A stretch of 64,000 nucleotides of DNA from Brumimicrobium sp964585545 (GTDB taxonomy: Bacteria > Bacteroidota > Bacteroidia > Flavobacteriales_D > Crocinitomicaceae). The stretch covers positions 25,120 through 89,119 of the forward strand of contig CAZPDT010000015.1 in assembly GCA_964585545.1 (NCBI GenBank), written 5' to 3'. The notes beneath the pieces are model-generated. The model ran no database searches. It worked only from the letters and a program-made list of their open reading frames with translations, and was not told the origin of the DNA. This document shows positions 17,035-25,224 of the stretch, piece by piece. A program made the position numbers and the translations under genes. The first letter of the stretch is position 1. The number at the start of each line of letters is the position of its first letter.

Positions 17035-17120
17035 TTTATTTTTTCTGACTCTACTTCCATCTTTCAATGCTATTTTTTAAAAAAAAACCAACCTACAGCG
17101 CAATCTCTACGTTATATAAT

Positions 17121-17128
17121 TAAGTTTG
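17121..17128 (+). promoter_or_regulatory. Candidate -7 box of the 52-codon gene
   Basis: TAAGTTTG, exact TAnnTTTG, about 39 nt before the ATG of the small gene that follows. Confidence 0.45.
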
Positions 17129-17166
17129 GAACTATTATTGATTCTAACTTAACAAACTTAGAAATC

Positions 17167-17325
17167 ATGCAAACACAAGATTATAAAATACCAAAGTGGA
17201 AGAAAAAGAAAGATGCAATCAAAAAACAATCTTTTGACGATGCCTTTGAATCTCTAGGAGCACGACAAGAGTTTTATGCAGCCAAGAAGAAAAAAGAAAT
17301 GGTTTGTGAAGAAGTTAACTCTTAA
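17167..17325 (+). CDS. Small basic protein, 52 residues, unknown
   Basis: An ATG opens a 52-codon frame beginning MQTQDYKIPKWKKKKDAIKK, then FDDAFESLGARQEFYAAKKK and ending EEVNS, with TAA. It is hydrophilic and strongly charged, without a signal peptide. It has a consensus -7 box at a sensible distance and ends 3 bp before the convergent KdsC-like gene, filling the gap exactly. I take it as a real small gene, although I do not recognise a family. Below usual length cutoffs, so easily missed. Confidence 0.6.
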   Translation: MQTQDYKIPKWKKKKDAIKKQSFDDAFESLGARQEFYAAKKKKEMVCEEVNS

Positions 17326-17328
17326 AAA

Positions 17329-18009
17329 TCAATTGCTTGCCAAAGGTTTTTCCAGCAAGTAATTGTCTATAAACTCGCGAACACAGCCTTCTCCTCCTTT
17401 TGCCTGTAGAACCAAATCTACCTGTTCTTTAATTACTGGAACTGCGTCGGCGGGAGCTGCTGAAAAACCAATGTTCTTCATAACCTCAAGATCGTTAATA
17501 TCGTCACCAATCATCCCAACTTGGGAGAATTCAATATTCAATTCCCGGCACCAACCCGCTAAAATGTCAATCTTCGGTTCTCTCCCTACATAAAAATGCT
17601 CAATTTGTAAGAGATTGGCTCTTGCTTTGACCATTTCAGACTTAAATCCAGATGAAATAATTCCAAAATCAATTAATCCCTCCTTTTTAACTGCCATTAT
17701 TGCCATTCCATCTTTGGTGTTGTACTTTTTCATTTGGTCGCCATTCTCGGTAAAGTACATTCCTCCATCAGTCATTACGCCGTCTATATCTAAGATGATT
17801 AACCTTAAATTTTTGATTTTCTCTCGACTTATAAAAGTTGAATATGATAAAAGATGAATCAAACTTAATCCTTCTTGGCGACAAACCTCCTCAAGTTGTT
17901 GTAAAGTCAATTCAGAGACATTATTCACCTTATGTTCTTTAAGGAAAGACATCAAATCACTCCCTCTCTTTTGCAGAATATTCTTAAGATTGGATTCAAG
18001 TGTTTTCAT
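17329..18009 (-). CDS. KdsC-like HAD phosphatase with N-terminal helical extension
   Basis: Residues ~68-220 are a C0-type HAD phosphatase. Motif I is ILDIDGVMTDGG (nucleophile Asp74, acid Asp76), IISSGFKSEM is the motif II region, EPKIDIL holds the motif III Lys, and MIGDDINDLEVMKNIG is motif IV. This is the KdsC pattern (KDO-8-phosphate phosphatase). The first ~65 residues (GSDLMSFLKEHKVNN, then LTLQQLEEVCRQEG) are an additional helical region not found in standard ~175-residue KdsC. It ends the operon after DAHP synthase (29-bp gap), so the substrate may be a 3-deoxy-heptulosonate phosphate instead of KDO-8-P. Confidence 0.88.
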   Translation of the reverse strand: MKTLESNLKNILQKRGSDLMSFLKEHKVNNVSELTLQQLEEVCRQEGLSLIHLLSYSTFISREKIKNLRLIILDIDGVMTDGGMYFTENGDQMKKYNTKDGMAIMAVKKEGLIDFGIISSGFKSEMVKARANLLQIEHFYVGREPKIDILAGWCRELNIEFSQVGMIGDDINDLEVMKNIGFSAAPADAVPVIKEQVDLVLQAKGGEGCVREFIDNYLLEKPLASN

Positions 18010-18038
18010 TTTTGGGTCATTTTTTGTAATTTTAATAA

Positions 18039-19037
18039 TTATACAATTTTGTATCCCACACTTTTAGCTACTGGTTCAATACTTTCTTTCATCGCTTTAA
18101 ATTGCTCATGTGTCAATTGTTGTTGAGCATCTGACTTTGCAACTGAAGGATCGGGATGAGCTTCTATTAACAAACCATCGATTCCCATGGCAACACAGGC
18201 TTTTGCTAATCTTTCAACACCATATCTTGCACCCAATGCATGACTGGGATCCAAAACAATCGGTAAATTGGTGTATTCTTGAAGATAAGCTACTCCGCAT
18301 AAATCAAGGGTAAATCGCGTATTTGTTTCAAAGGTTCTTATCCCTCTTTCACATAAAATAACCTGCTCGTTTCCACCCGATAAAATAAACTCTGCAGCTT
18401 GAACAAATTCTTGCAAAGTACTCCCAAATCCTCGTTTCAATAAAACAGGTTTCTTGATTTTAGCACAAGCTTTTAAAATCCCTTGGTCATACATTGCTTT
18501 TGCTCCAATTTGAACAATATCGGTATGTTCAATCACTTGATCTACATGCGTGGCATCGCGTACTTCGGTAATTACATTTAACCCGTGTTCTTCTCGCATT
18601 TGTGCCAACAACTTCAACCCTTCAAGACCCAATCCCTGGAAACTGTAAGGACTTGTTCTCGGTTTGTAACATCCACCACGCAAAGTGGTTAGTCCCAATG
18701 ACTTGATCAGGTGTGCACTTTCTTGAATTTGTTCCAATGATTCTACAGAACAAGGTCCCCCGATTAGAATTGTATTTTTGGTGTCTCCTCCAATAGATAC
18801 GCCCCCCAAATTGATCTCACGGGTTGTGCTCTGAAATTCTCTCGAAGCCAATTGCATATCATTTTTAAAGACCCAACTTTTATCGACCTGATCTGCCAAA
18901 ACAGAAGGAACTTCTTTTACCGACGAAGAAGTTATTAAATGGTAACTTCCATCATAATGGATTTGAAAAGCTTTTGCATTTTCAGCCAATTGATCTGCTG
19001 TTTTTCTGTCAATTTCACTTTTTAATCTTAAAATCAT
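18039..19037 (-). CDS. 3-deoxy-7-phosphoheptulonate (DAHP) synthase, type I-beta
   Basis: Condenses phosphoenolpyruvate with erythrose-4-phosphate, the entry step of the shikimate pathway. Residues 1-~65 form a small ferredoxin-like/ACT-type regulatory domain; the barrel follows. GGPCSVES (Cys96) is the PEP and metal site. GGCYKPRTSPYSFQG (KPRTSP) is the mark of DAHP synthases as opposed to KDO-8-P synthases, which have KANRS. LKRGFGST, ILCERGIRTFE and VLDPSHALG are further active-site loops. There is no chorismate-mutase fusion. It overlaps the preceding RPE-CBS gene by 4 nt (ATGA-type junction) and is followed by the KdsC-like phosphatase, an unusual setting for a shikimate gene. Confidence 0.92.
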   Translation of the reverse strand: MILRLKSEIDRKTADQLAENAKAFQIHYDGSYHLITSSSVKEVPSVLADQVDKSWVFKNDMQLASREFQSTTREINLGGVSIGGDTKNTILIGGPCSVESLEQIQESAHLIKSLGLTTLRGGCYKPRTSPYSFQGLGLEGLKLLAQMREEHGLNVITEVRDATHVDQVIEHTDIVQIGAKAMYDQGILKACAKIKKPVLLKRGFGSTLQEFVQAAEFILSGGNEQVILCERGIRTFETNTRFTLDLCGVAYLQEYTNLPIVLDPSHALGARYGVERLAKACVAMGIDGLLIEAHPDPSVAKSDAQQQLTHEQFKAMKESIEPVAKSVGYKIV

Positions 19038-20035
19038 ATTTCTCCCTTAATTAAGTTAATAAAGGTAACAATTCCTTCCGCTTTATTGTTTGAATTAATC
19101 ACTGGTAAATACATTATTGGAAAATGCTGCTTTCGAACCAAGTTGAGCATATCATCTACATTAGCTTCTGCATCAACTGTTATTGGATGACTGTTAATCA
19201 TTTGGATCACCTCTAAACCAGGAATATTATCAAAGTTGTTTATCATTGCTCTTCTAACATCTGCATTGGAAATAATTCCCGCAAATGTATCATTTTTTTC
19301 GATGATTGTAAACCCTTGTCGTCCTTGTTCGATGGATTCCAGAATCTTTTTAAAAGATATGTTTTCAAGGTCAACAACAGGACACTCATCCAAAGGAATC
19401 ATAAAATCTCTTATTTTGAATCGAGATTGAATATTTCGTTTGGTTAAATCCATAAGTGCCTGACCCACACTGGCACCTTTAAAAAGAAAGCTTCCAGAAA
19501 CCGATGAATGCACCCCCATATTCCTTAAAATAAAAGAAACTTCTCCATTCACTCCTCCATCAACATGAACATTTTTATTGGGATACTTCTTTTTAAAATC
19601 TCTAATTTTTCTGAAATTTTCTGGATCAAATTTCCCGCCACTTTGTCCAGGAATTGTTGCCATAAAAAGAATGAAATCAAAATCAGCGTATTCATCAAAT
19701 GCTGTTATTGGAGTCGGAGTGATTATAGCTAAGCCTTTTTCCCCTGTAATGTCATTGGGGATTTCTAACTTTTCGCGCAACTGTTCAACTTGAAAAGTGA
19801 TATACTCAACAGGATATTTTCTCAAGAGATCAAAATACTTTTCCGGTGTTTCGGTAATGATATGCAAATCAATAGGTGTGTCACACCATTCCCTAATTTG
19901 AGCAATATCGTTAAAAACCGCCAAATCGTCATTGCAATCAACGTGGAGCATATCCACTTGATGAGCTTCTAAATCAAGAACAGTTGCTTTAAGATCTCTG
20001 TTTTTATCTGAGTATATTGAACCTGAAATTTTCAT
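19034..20035 (-). CDS. Ribulose-phosphate 3-epimerase domain fused to two CBS domains
   Basis: Residues 1-~200 align with ribulose-5-phosphate 3-epimerase: Ser near the start (SGSIYS), metal ligands His31 and Asp33 in LHVDCND, His58 in IDLHII and Asp159 in VHVDGGV. MATIPGQSGGKF corresponds to the MTVNPGFGGQ loop. Residues ~207-333 are a pair of CBS domains (IRDFMIPLDECPVVDL ... GIISNADVRRAM; MINSHPITVD ... EGIVTFINLIKG) close in pattern to the tail of KdsD, the arabinose-5-phosphate isomerase. The catalytic residues are intact, so an active, perhaps nucleotide-regulated, epimerase or isomerase is likely. Plain RPE proteins lack CBS domains. Sits directly after a lipoprotein gene and overlaps DAHP synthase. 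Confidence 0.85.
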   Translation of the reverse strand: MKISGSIYSDKNRDLKATVLDLEAHQVDMLHVDCNDDLAVFNDIAQIREWCDTPIDLHIITETPEKYFDLLRKYPVEYITFQVEQLREKLEIPNDITGEKGLAIITPTPITAFDEYADFDFILFMATIPGQSGGKFDPENFRKIRDFKKKYPNKNVHVDGGVNGEVSFILRNMGVHSSVSGSFLFKGASVGQALMDLTKRNIQSRFKIRDFMIPLDECPVVDLENISFKKILESIEQGRQGFTIIEKNDTFAGIISNADVRRAMINNFDNIPGLEVIQMINSHPITVDAEANVDDMLNLVRKQHFPIMYLPVINSNNKAEGIVTFINLIKGEI

Positions 20036-20419
20036 CTATTTGTCTTTAATAATAGGTCTAAAAGTATTGTCTGTAATTACGATTGCTGTTTCTTTATGAA
20101 AAACGGCCTTTTCTAAATCCCGACCAAGTTGTTGAAGCATAGCTTCTTCAGTTATTGTTAACCCATCATCTTGATACATTTTCCGTTCAATAATATTGAC
20201 AAGAATAACACCGTCTTTACTTTCCAATTGAATGGTTTGTTTTCGATCACCTATAAACCCATGTTTGTCCCAATATTTAACAAATTCAATAGCTTTTTCA
20301 GTCGATACACCTTCAAGAAAAAACACAGTTAAATTGCCATGGTCAATCTGTTTTCCCATGTTCACTCCACATCCCATTATCAGCAATGGTAAAAACAATA
20401 GTACAATCAATTTCTTCAT
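20036..20419 (-). CDS. Small lipoprotein, first gene of the RPE-CBS/DAHP synthase operon
   Basis: 127 residues from the ATG giving MKKLIVLLFLPLLIMGC, a clear lipoprotein signal with lipobox IMGC. The mature part (STEKAIEFVKYWDKHGF, TIQLESKDGVILVNI, DNTFRPIIKDK) has a small alpha/beta pattern and no family I know. An alternative TTG start nine bases upstream adds three residues and would overlap the -7 box. Its stop codon directly touches the ATG of RPE-CBS, so translation is probably coupled. Confidence 0.75.
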   Translation of the reverse strand: MKKLIVLLFLPLLIMGCGVNMGKQIDHGNLTVFFLEGVSTEKAIEFVKYWDKHGFIGDRKQTIQLESKDGVILVNIIERKMYQDDGLTITEEAMLQQLGRDLEKAVFHKETAIVITDNTFRPIIKDK

Positions 20420-20425
20420 GAATGC

Positions 20426-20433
20426 CAAAAATA
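20426..20433 (-). promoter_or_regulatory. Candidate -7 box of the lipoprotein/RPE-CBS operon
   Basis: On the minus strand TATTTTTG, exact TAnnTTTG. The start of transcription would fall on or next to the lipoprotein ATG, so the operon mRNA may be leaderless. Confidence 0.5.
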
Positions 20434-20460
20434 TAAATATCTATCTTATTTGGTTCAGGT

Positions 20461-20475
20461 TTAATCCGTATTATT
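20461..20475 (+). repeat. TTAATCCG-type 15-mer upstream of the lipoprotein operon
   Basis: TTAATCCGTATTATT followed by AACTTCAG; a one-base variant of the dispersed TTAACCCGTATTATT word, located upstream of the operon promoter. Confidence 0.45.
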
Positions 20476-20616
20476 AACTTCAGTATAGTAAAATCACTGC
20501 ATAGTATTGAACTCGTAGGCTGTATAATCTCATTTTTTCATTTTAACTATACCTGTATAATACTCAAATTGTTGTTATGTTTCTAAAAGAACCTCAACAA
20601 CTCCTAATAGCTTACC

Positions 20617-21687
20617 CTATACTCTTCTTAACCAACCAAATCGATCTTTTACCTTACCGATTTTTATATTGTTCAATTCTTCATAAACACGGCTAGAGAA
20701 AGTACGTGCTTCTTCACCAGGCAATTCATAATTCTTACCTCGGTATCCAATCGTACTAATTGGTGCAATGGTTGCGGCAGTTCCAGCTCCAAAGGCTTCT
20801 TTTAAGGTGCCATCTTCTAACGCTGTAATGACTTCAGCAACAGACACCCTGCGCTCTTCGACTATCATGCCCCAATCTTGTGCCAATTCAATTACACTGC
20901 GCTTGGTAATACCGTGAAGTACAGTATCTGAACTTTCTGTAGGTGTAACCAATTTATCTCCAATTACAAAGAGTACATTCATTGTACCTGATTCTTCAAT
21001 GTATTTATGGGTTTTGGCATCTGTCCACAACAATTGGCGGTAGCCTTCATCTTTCCCTAATTTAGCTGGATAAAGAGAAGAAGCATAATTTCCTGCGGCT
21101 TTTGCTTCTCCTGTTCCTCCTTCTGCTACACGAGAATAGTGCTCCTCAATCTTTACACTTAACGGCTCATTGTAATAAGCACCAACAGGACAAGTGAAAA
21201 TCATAAAACGGTAATTGTTTGATGGACGAATTCCAATATATTCATCTGTAGCAAACATAAATGGGCGGATATATAAAGAATATCCTTTCCTATCGGGTAC
21301 CCAGTCGCTATCAAATTTTATGAGTTGTTCAATGCAAAATTCGAATAACTCTTCTGGAATATCGGCCATACACATTCGTTCAGCCGATTTCCTAAATCTT
21401 TTGGCATTTCTATCAGGCCTAAAAATTACAGGATCTCCATCTACAGTTCGATAAGCTTTCACCCCTTCAAAAATGGATTGCCCATAGTGAAGTGCCGAAT
21501 TGGCGGGATGTATCTTAAAGGCCTCGAAAGGTTTTATTTCTGGAGTTTTCCATTCTCCATCTTCATAATCCATAACCAAAATATGGTCAGAAAAAACCTT
21601 TCCAAATGGAATATTGTCCCAATCTACATCATTAAAAGTGCTTTTGGTTGTTCGTGTTGTTTTAATTGTATATTTTAATGTCTCCAT
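20617..21687 (-). CDS. ilvE: Branched-chain amino acid aminotransferase
   Basis: A 356-residue class IV PLP aminotransferase that interconverts Leu/Ile/Val with their 2-oxo acids. HPANSALHYGQSIFEGVKAYR is the family opening. Lys196 in GTGEAKAAGNYASSLYPAK is the PLP-binding lysine, IEESGTMNVLFVIG and VLHGITKRSVIELA are cofactor loops, and FGAGTAATIAPI is the C-terminal signature. The length fits the eukaryote-like, longer BCAT subgroup rather than E. coli IlvE (~309). Leftward, probably monocistronic; recQ is divergent. Confidence 0.95.
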   Translation of the reverse strand: METLKYTIKTTRTTKSTFNDVDWDNIPFGKVFSDHILVMDYEDGEWKTPEIKPFEAFKIHPANSALHYGQSIFEGVKAYRTVDGDPVIFRPDRNAKRFRKSAERMCMADIPEELFEFCIEQLIKFDSDWVPDRKGYSLYIRPFMFATDEYIGIRPSNNYRFMIFTCPVGAYYNEPLSVKIEEHYSRVAEGGTGEAKAAGNYASSLYPAKLGKDEGYRQLLWTDAKTHKYIEESGTMNVLFVIGDKLVTPTESSDTVLHGITKRSVIELAQDWGMIVEERRVSVAEVITALEDGTLKEAFGAGTAATIAPISTIGYRGKNYELPGEEARTFSSRVYEELNNIKIGKVKDRFGWLRRV

Positions 21688-21765
21688 AGCTCATTTTTGT
21701 GCTGCTAAATATACGATTTTTTAGCGACAAAATTACTGTATTTTTAAAATTGCGACATTTTTAAC

Positions 21766-21773
21766 TAATTTTG
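21766..21773 (+). promoter_or_regulatory. Candidate -7 box of recQ
   Basis: TAATTTTG, exact TAnnTTTG, ending 14 nt before the TTG start codon, so a leader of only about 8 nt. Confidence 0.45.
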
Positions 21774-21787
21774 TAGTATAAAGAAAT

Positions 21788-23683
21788 TTGCCTTTGACTT
21801 CATCCGAAATACTTGAGAAATATTGGGGCTTTAACAGCTTTAGAAAACAGCAGGAGGAGATTGTTACAAGTGCAATTAACGGTCATGACACTTTTGCTTT
21901 ACTGCCAACTGGTGGTGGAAAGTCGATATGCTTTCAAGTCCCCGGCATTGCTAGAGACGGAGTTTGTTTGGTTATTTCTCCGTTAATTGCCTTAATGCAA
22001 GATCAAGTCAACAATCTAAAATCTAAAGGACTAAAAGCTGCCGCAATTACCTCTGGCATGAACAGGAGGGAAATAGACATTACCTTAGATAACGCAAAAT
22101 TTGGAGGACTAGACTTTCTATACGTTTCCCCAGAACGCCTAAAAACCGATTTATTTATTGCCCGTTTTAAACAAATGAAGGTAGCTTTAATTGCTGTAGA
22201 TGAAGCACATTGCATTTCTCAGTGGGGCCATGATTTTCGTCCACCTTACTTGGAAATTTACAAACTCCGAGAAATTCAACCCAATATTCCCATAATTGCT
22301 GTTACTGCAACAGCAACACAAGAGGTAAAAGAAGATATTATCAAAAACCTGCAATTGAAAGACCCCAATTACTTTGAAGGGAATTTTGCAAGAGAGAATA
22401 TTTCGTATGAAGTTTACGCAGTTAAAAATAAAAGGAAAGCCATCTTAAAAGCATGTCAAAAATTCAGCACATCCACAGGTATAGTTTATTGCCAAACACG
22501 TCGTGAGACCAAAGAAATTGCTCGATTACTGATTGCACACAATTTATCAGCTGGTGTTTATCATGGTGGGATGACTGGTGAAGAACGCACACAGAAATTG
22601 GAGCATTGGTTGAACAATAATATCCGAATTATCGTTGCTACTAATGCCTTTGGAATGGGTATAGACAAACCTGATGTTCGTTTTGTTTTACATTATGAAA
22701 TCCCCAATAACATTGAGGCTTATTTTCAAGAGGCTGGACGTTCGGGAAGAGATGGTAAAGCTGCCCGTAATATGGCTTTTTACAATCAAGTAGATGTCGT
22801 TAAAATCAAACAACGCCTCGAAAAACAATTTCCCTCTTTTGATTTTATCAAAAAAGTATACCGCGCCTTATGCAACCATTTGAGTATTGCCATAGGATCG
22901 GGGAAAGATGAGAGCTATAACTTCCCGATAAAGGAATTGGTCAATAAATATGATTTTGACTTAATTTCCACATATAATGTTTTGAAAATACTCGAACTCA
23001 ACAGTACATTGGTGTTTAACGAAGCAGCTTTTCATCCAACAAAATTGAAATTTATTGTCAACAACAAAACTTTATACAATTTTCAAGTTAAAAATAAAAA
23101 GTATGACCCCGTTATTTCTTCTTTGTCAAGGAACTATCCTGGTATTTTTATGAATTTCCTTGAAATTGATGAAAAGAAAATAGCTCGTCAATTAAGAAAA
23201 TCAACCAAACAAGTTAAACAAGAACTGGAGTTTTTGGAAAAACAAGGTCTCATCGATGTAGATTGGCAGTCAAAATTGCCTCAAGTTACTTTTCTTCATG
23301 AACGACTTCCCGATGATTATATGCGCATTGATAAAGCTGTTTATACAACCCGTAAGGAAGTAGCCTACAGAAAAATGAATAGCATGTTGGAGTTTATTCA
23401 AAAACCAATATGTCGTTCGATTTTACTGCTCAATTACTTTGGTCAAGAAGGTGATAAATGTGGAAAATGTGATGTCTGTTTGGCTGAAGAGCAGTCCAAT
23501 TACAGCATGAAAGAACTCCAAGGAATTATCAAAGAGATACTTGACGAGAAAGAAGCTACAATCGATGAATTGATGTTAAAAATTAAAGGAGTTGAACGCC
23601 ACTTTCTTGCTGGATTACTCAATTGGATGCTCGATGAGGATTTGGTTGTATTTGACGACGGGACTTTTCGATTAAAGCGTTGA
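21788..23683 (+). CDS. recQ: ATP-dependent DNA helicase RecQ
   Basis: A 3'-5' superfamily 2 helicase for recombination and replication-fork repair. Start is TTG (MPLTSSEILEKYWGFNSFR, with the FRKQQ motif 0). Motifs: LLPTGGGKS (Walker A), AVDEAHCISQWGHDFRP (DEAH and aromatic-rich loop), VYHGGMTGEERTQKLE, VATNAFGMGIDKPDVRFVLH and QEAGRSGRDG (motif VI). A RecQ-type zinc site is formed by Cys in PICRSILLL and GDKCGKCDVC. A winged-helix (RQC-like) region precedes it. At 631 residues it is somewhat long, but the C-terminal ~60 residues do not show a clear HRDC domain. No neighbouring repair gene. Confidence 0.95.
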   Translation: MPLTSSEILEKYWGFNSFRKQQEEIVTSAINGHDTFALLPTGGGKSICFQVPGIARDGVCLVISPLIALMQDQVNNLKSKGLKAAAITSGMNRREIDITLDNAKFGGLDFLYVSPERLKTDLFIARFKQMKVALIAVDEAHCISQWGHDFRPPYLEIYKLREIQPNIPIIAVTATATQEVKEDIIKNLQLKDPNYFEGNFARENISYEVYAVKNKRKAILKACQKFSTSTGIVYCQTRRETKEIARLLIAHNLSAGVYHGGMTGEERTQKLEHWLNNNIRIIVATNAFGMGIDKPDVRFVLHYEIPNNIEAYFQEAGRSGRDGKAARNMAFYNQVDVVKIKQRLEKQFPSFDFIKKVYRALCNHLSIAIGSGKDESYNFPIKELVNKYDFDLISTYNVLKILELNSTLVFNEAAFHPTKLKFIVNNKTLYNFQVKNKKYDPVISSLSRNYPGIFMNFLEIDEKKIARQLRKSTKQVKQELEFLEKQGLIDVDWQSKLPQVTFLHERLPDDYMRIDKAVYTTRKEVAYRKMNSMLEFIQKPICRSILLLNYFGQEGDKCGKCDVCLAEEQSNYSMKELQGIIKEILDEKEATIDELMLKIKGVERHFLAGLLNWMLDEDLVVFDDGTFRLKR

Positions 23684-23688
23684 TGGTT

Positions 23689-23956
23689 CGGGTTATCCCA
23701 CATTATTAACTGCGTTGAGCTCACAAGCCCGGTTCACCGAATTTATTCATTTTAAACTAGGCCTCAATGATTATCAAATCATTACTCTATTTTAAGAAAT
23801 TATAAAGCTACCTCAATTTTGAGTATCAATTAGCTTAATGCTTGGATTCTTTTGATTTTATATTTCGCTTGTAATTTCGTGATATAGATTACTATTAACT
23901 GTAAATTACGCACCTCATCTAAAATCAAAAATAATCTCATGAATAATACGGGTTAA
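23689..23956. repeat. Dispersed intergenic element (copy 2) filling the recQ-SpoIID gap
   Basis: The convergent gap starts with TTATCCCACATTATTAACTG followed by CGTTGAGCTCACAAGCCCGG, closely matching the left end of the 1449-1714 copy (TTAACTGCGTTGAGCTC core). It ends with AATAATACGGGTTAA, the inverted form of TTAACCCGTATTATT. The TAA stop of the SpoIID-like gene lies inside this right end. No open frame of note. Confidence 0.55.
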
Positions 23957-25137
23957 TTTCCTATTGGATCTTCTGGTACCTGCTTAAAAAATAAATACTC
24001 AAAATAATTTTCAAAGTCAATTCCTGTATAGTAAAAACTTAAAATCTGTTTGAAGTTGTACCCTTTTCTTGCCATGCTCATAGCGCCTTCTTGACACAGA
24101 CCAACGCCATGACCAAAACCACGTCCTTCGAGAACCACGTAATTGCCTTCAGGGTGGCAGGAAAAGAAAGTTGATTTCAGTTTGAAGTGATACCGAATAT
24201 CCCGCAACGGAATTCCATATTGTGGTCCTAAATAAAATGCTTTTCTGTCCTTCTGTTCAAAAGTATATATTTTTGATTTTGCTTCACGATCATGAATCGG
24301 ATAGAAGAAGGTATTGACCAAATAATTACGCCATTTTACCTTAGAAATTTTCTTTTTCCAATGGGCGTTCATTGAATAAATACAAAAAGTATCTTTAACG
24401 GGCTGTAGGTAATGTATTTTTTCGTTCCAAACATAATCAGGACTGATAGTTTCCCCACCACAATTGGAAAAGTACAATCCATTAACCAATTTATGTGTAA
24501 CGGTATCTACCATTGATATTCCATGTGTTGCCTTTACTGCTGTTGCTATATTCTCTGTATATCTCAATTGATGGAAGTAGGCCTGACAATGCACTTGATC
24601 GCACAAAGAAAAGCCTTGAGATTGATGTCTTGAAATATTTTTCAAAGCATACGTTCTAGAAATCACGGCTTGGGCTTTATAATATTCCATAGGTTGTCCG
24701 CCTCCCCCTTCCGATTCAATCACGCCTTCTAAATAATGATCCATCGAAACATTATTAACAATTGTGAGCCCTTTATTGCCCGAATAAACAACGAAAGCAT
24801 CTCTGTACTTGCGCCCTTTAATTTTCGGTCGTTCAGGAATTAATCTTAAAGACCGCCCATTTTCTACAGGCTGCAATTCTACCTTTTTAAAAACACCCAA
24901 GAGGGTAACCCCTTTTTTTAGTTGTACACTGTCTCCATATTTAGAAACAGAAACAAATTCATTGCGTGAAATAATTCCGAGTGGAAAAGCATCACCGTAT
25001 ATAGAATAGTTTCCATTGTCATAAGAAAAATTAATTTCTTGGATTGTATTCCCACGGTATACCCCAATGCGAATTGTATTTCCAAATAAAGTTTGGAAAC
25101 TCAAAACAAATAGAACTGCTAAAACAACTTGCTTCAT
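23953..25137 (-). CDS. SpoIID/LytB domain protein
   Basis: SpoIID proteins are lytic transglycosylases acting on peptidoglycan; in non-sporeformers the domain occurs in exported proteins of unknown role. I chose the ATG giving MKQVVLAVLFVLSFQTLFGN, a clean signal peptide; an upstream Met would add 27 unlike residues. Marks: NVSMDHYLEGVIESEGGG (the family's catalytic-Glu region), YYKAQAVISRTYALKN, FSNCGGETISPDYVW, and the C-terminal EGRGFGHGVGLCQEGAMSMARKG, which is diagnostic. lpxB lies 87 bp upstream on the same strand. Confidence 0.93.
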   Translation of the reverse strand: MKQVVLAVLFVLSFQTLFGNTIRIGVYRGNTIQEINFSYDNGNYSIYGDAFPLGIISRNEFVSVSKYGDSVQLKKGVTLLGVFKKVELQPVENGRSLRLIPERPKIKGRKYRDAFVVYSGNKGLTIVNNVSMDHYLEGVIESEGGGGQPMEYYKAQAVISRTYALKNISRHQSQGFSLCDQVHCQAYFHQLRYTENIATAVKATHGISMVDTVTHKLVNGLYFSNCGGETISPDYVWNEKIHYLQPVKDTFCIYSMNAHWKKKISKVKWRNYLVNTFFYPIHDREAKSKIYTFEQKDRKAFYLGPQYGIPLRDIRYHFKLKSTFFSCHPEGNYVVLEGRGFGHGVGLCQEGAMSMARKGYNFKQILSFYYTGIDFENYFEYLFFKQVPEDPIGN

Positions 25138-25224
25138 AATGCGAAAATAAGATAGTTTTAGAAAGCATCTGTATCGACAGATGGCAAAACCAAAATTCAC
25201 CACGGATTTTATCAACACTTATCT

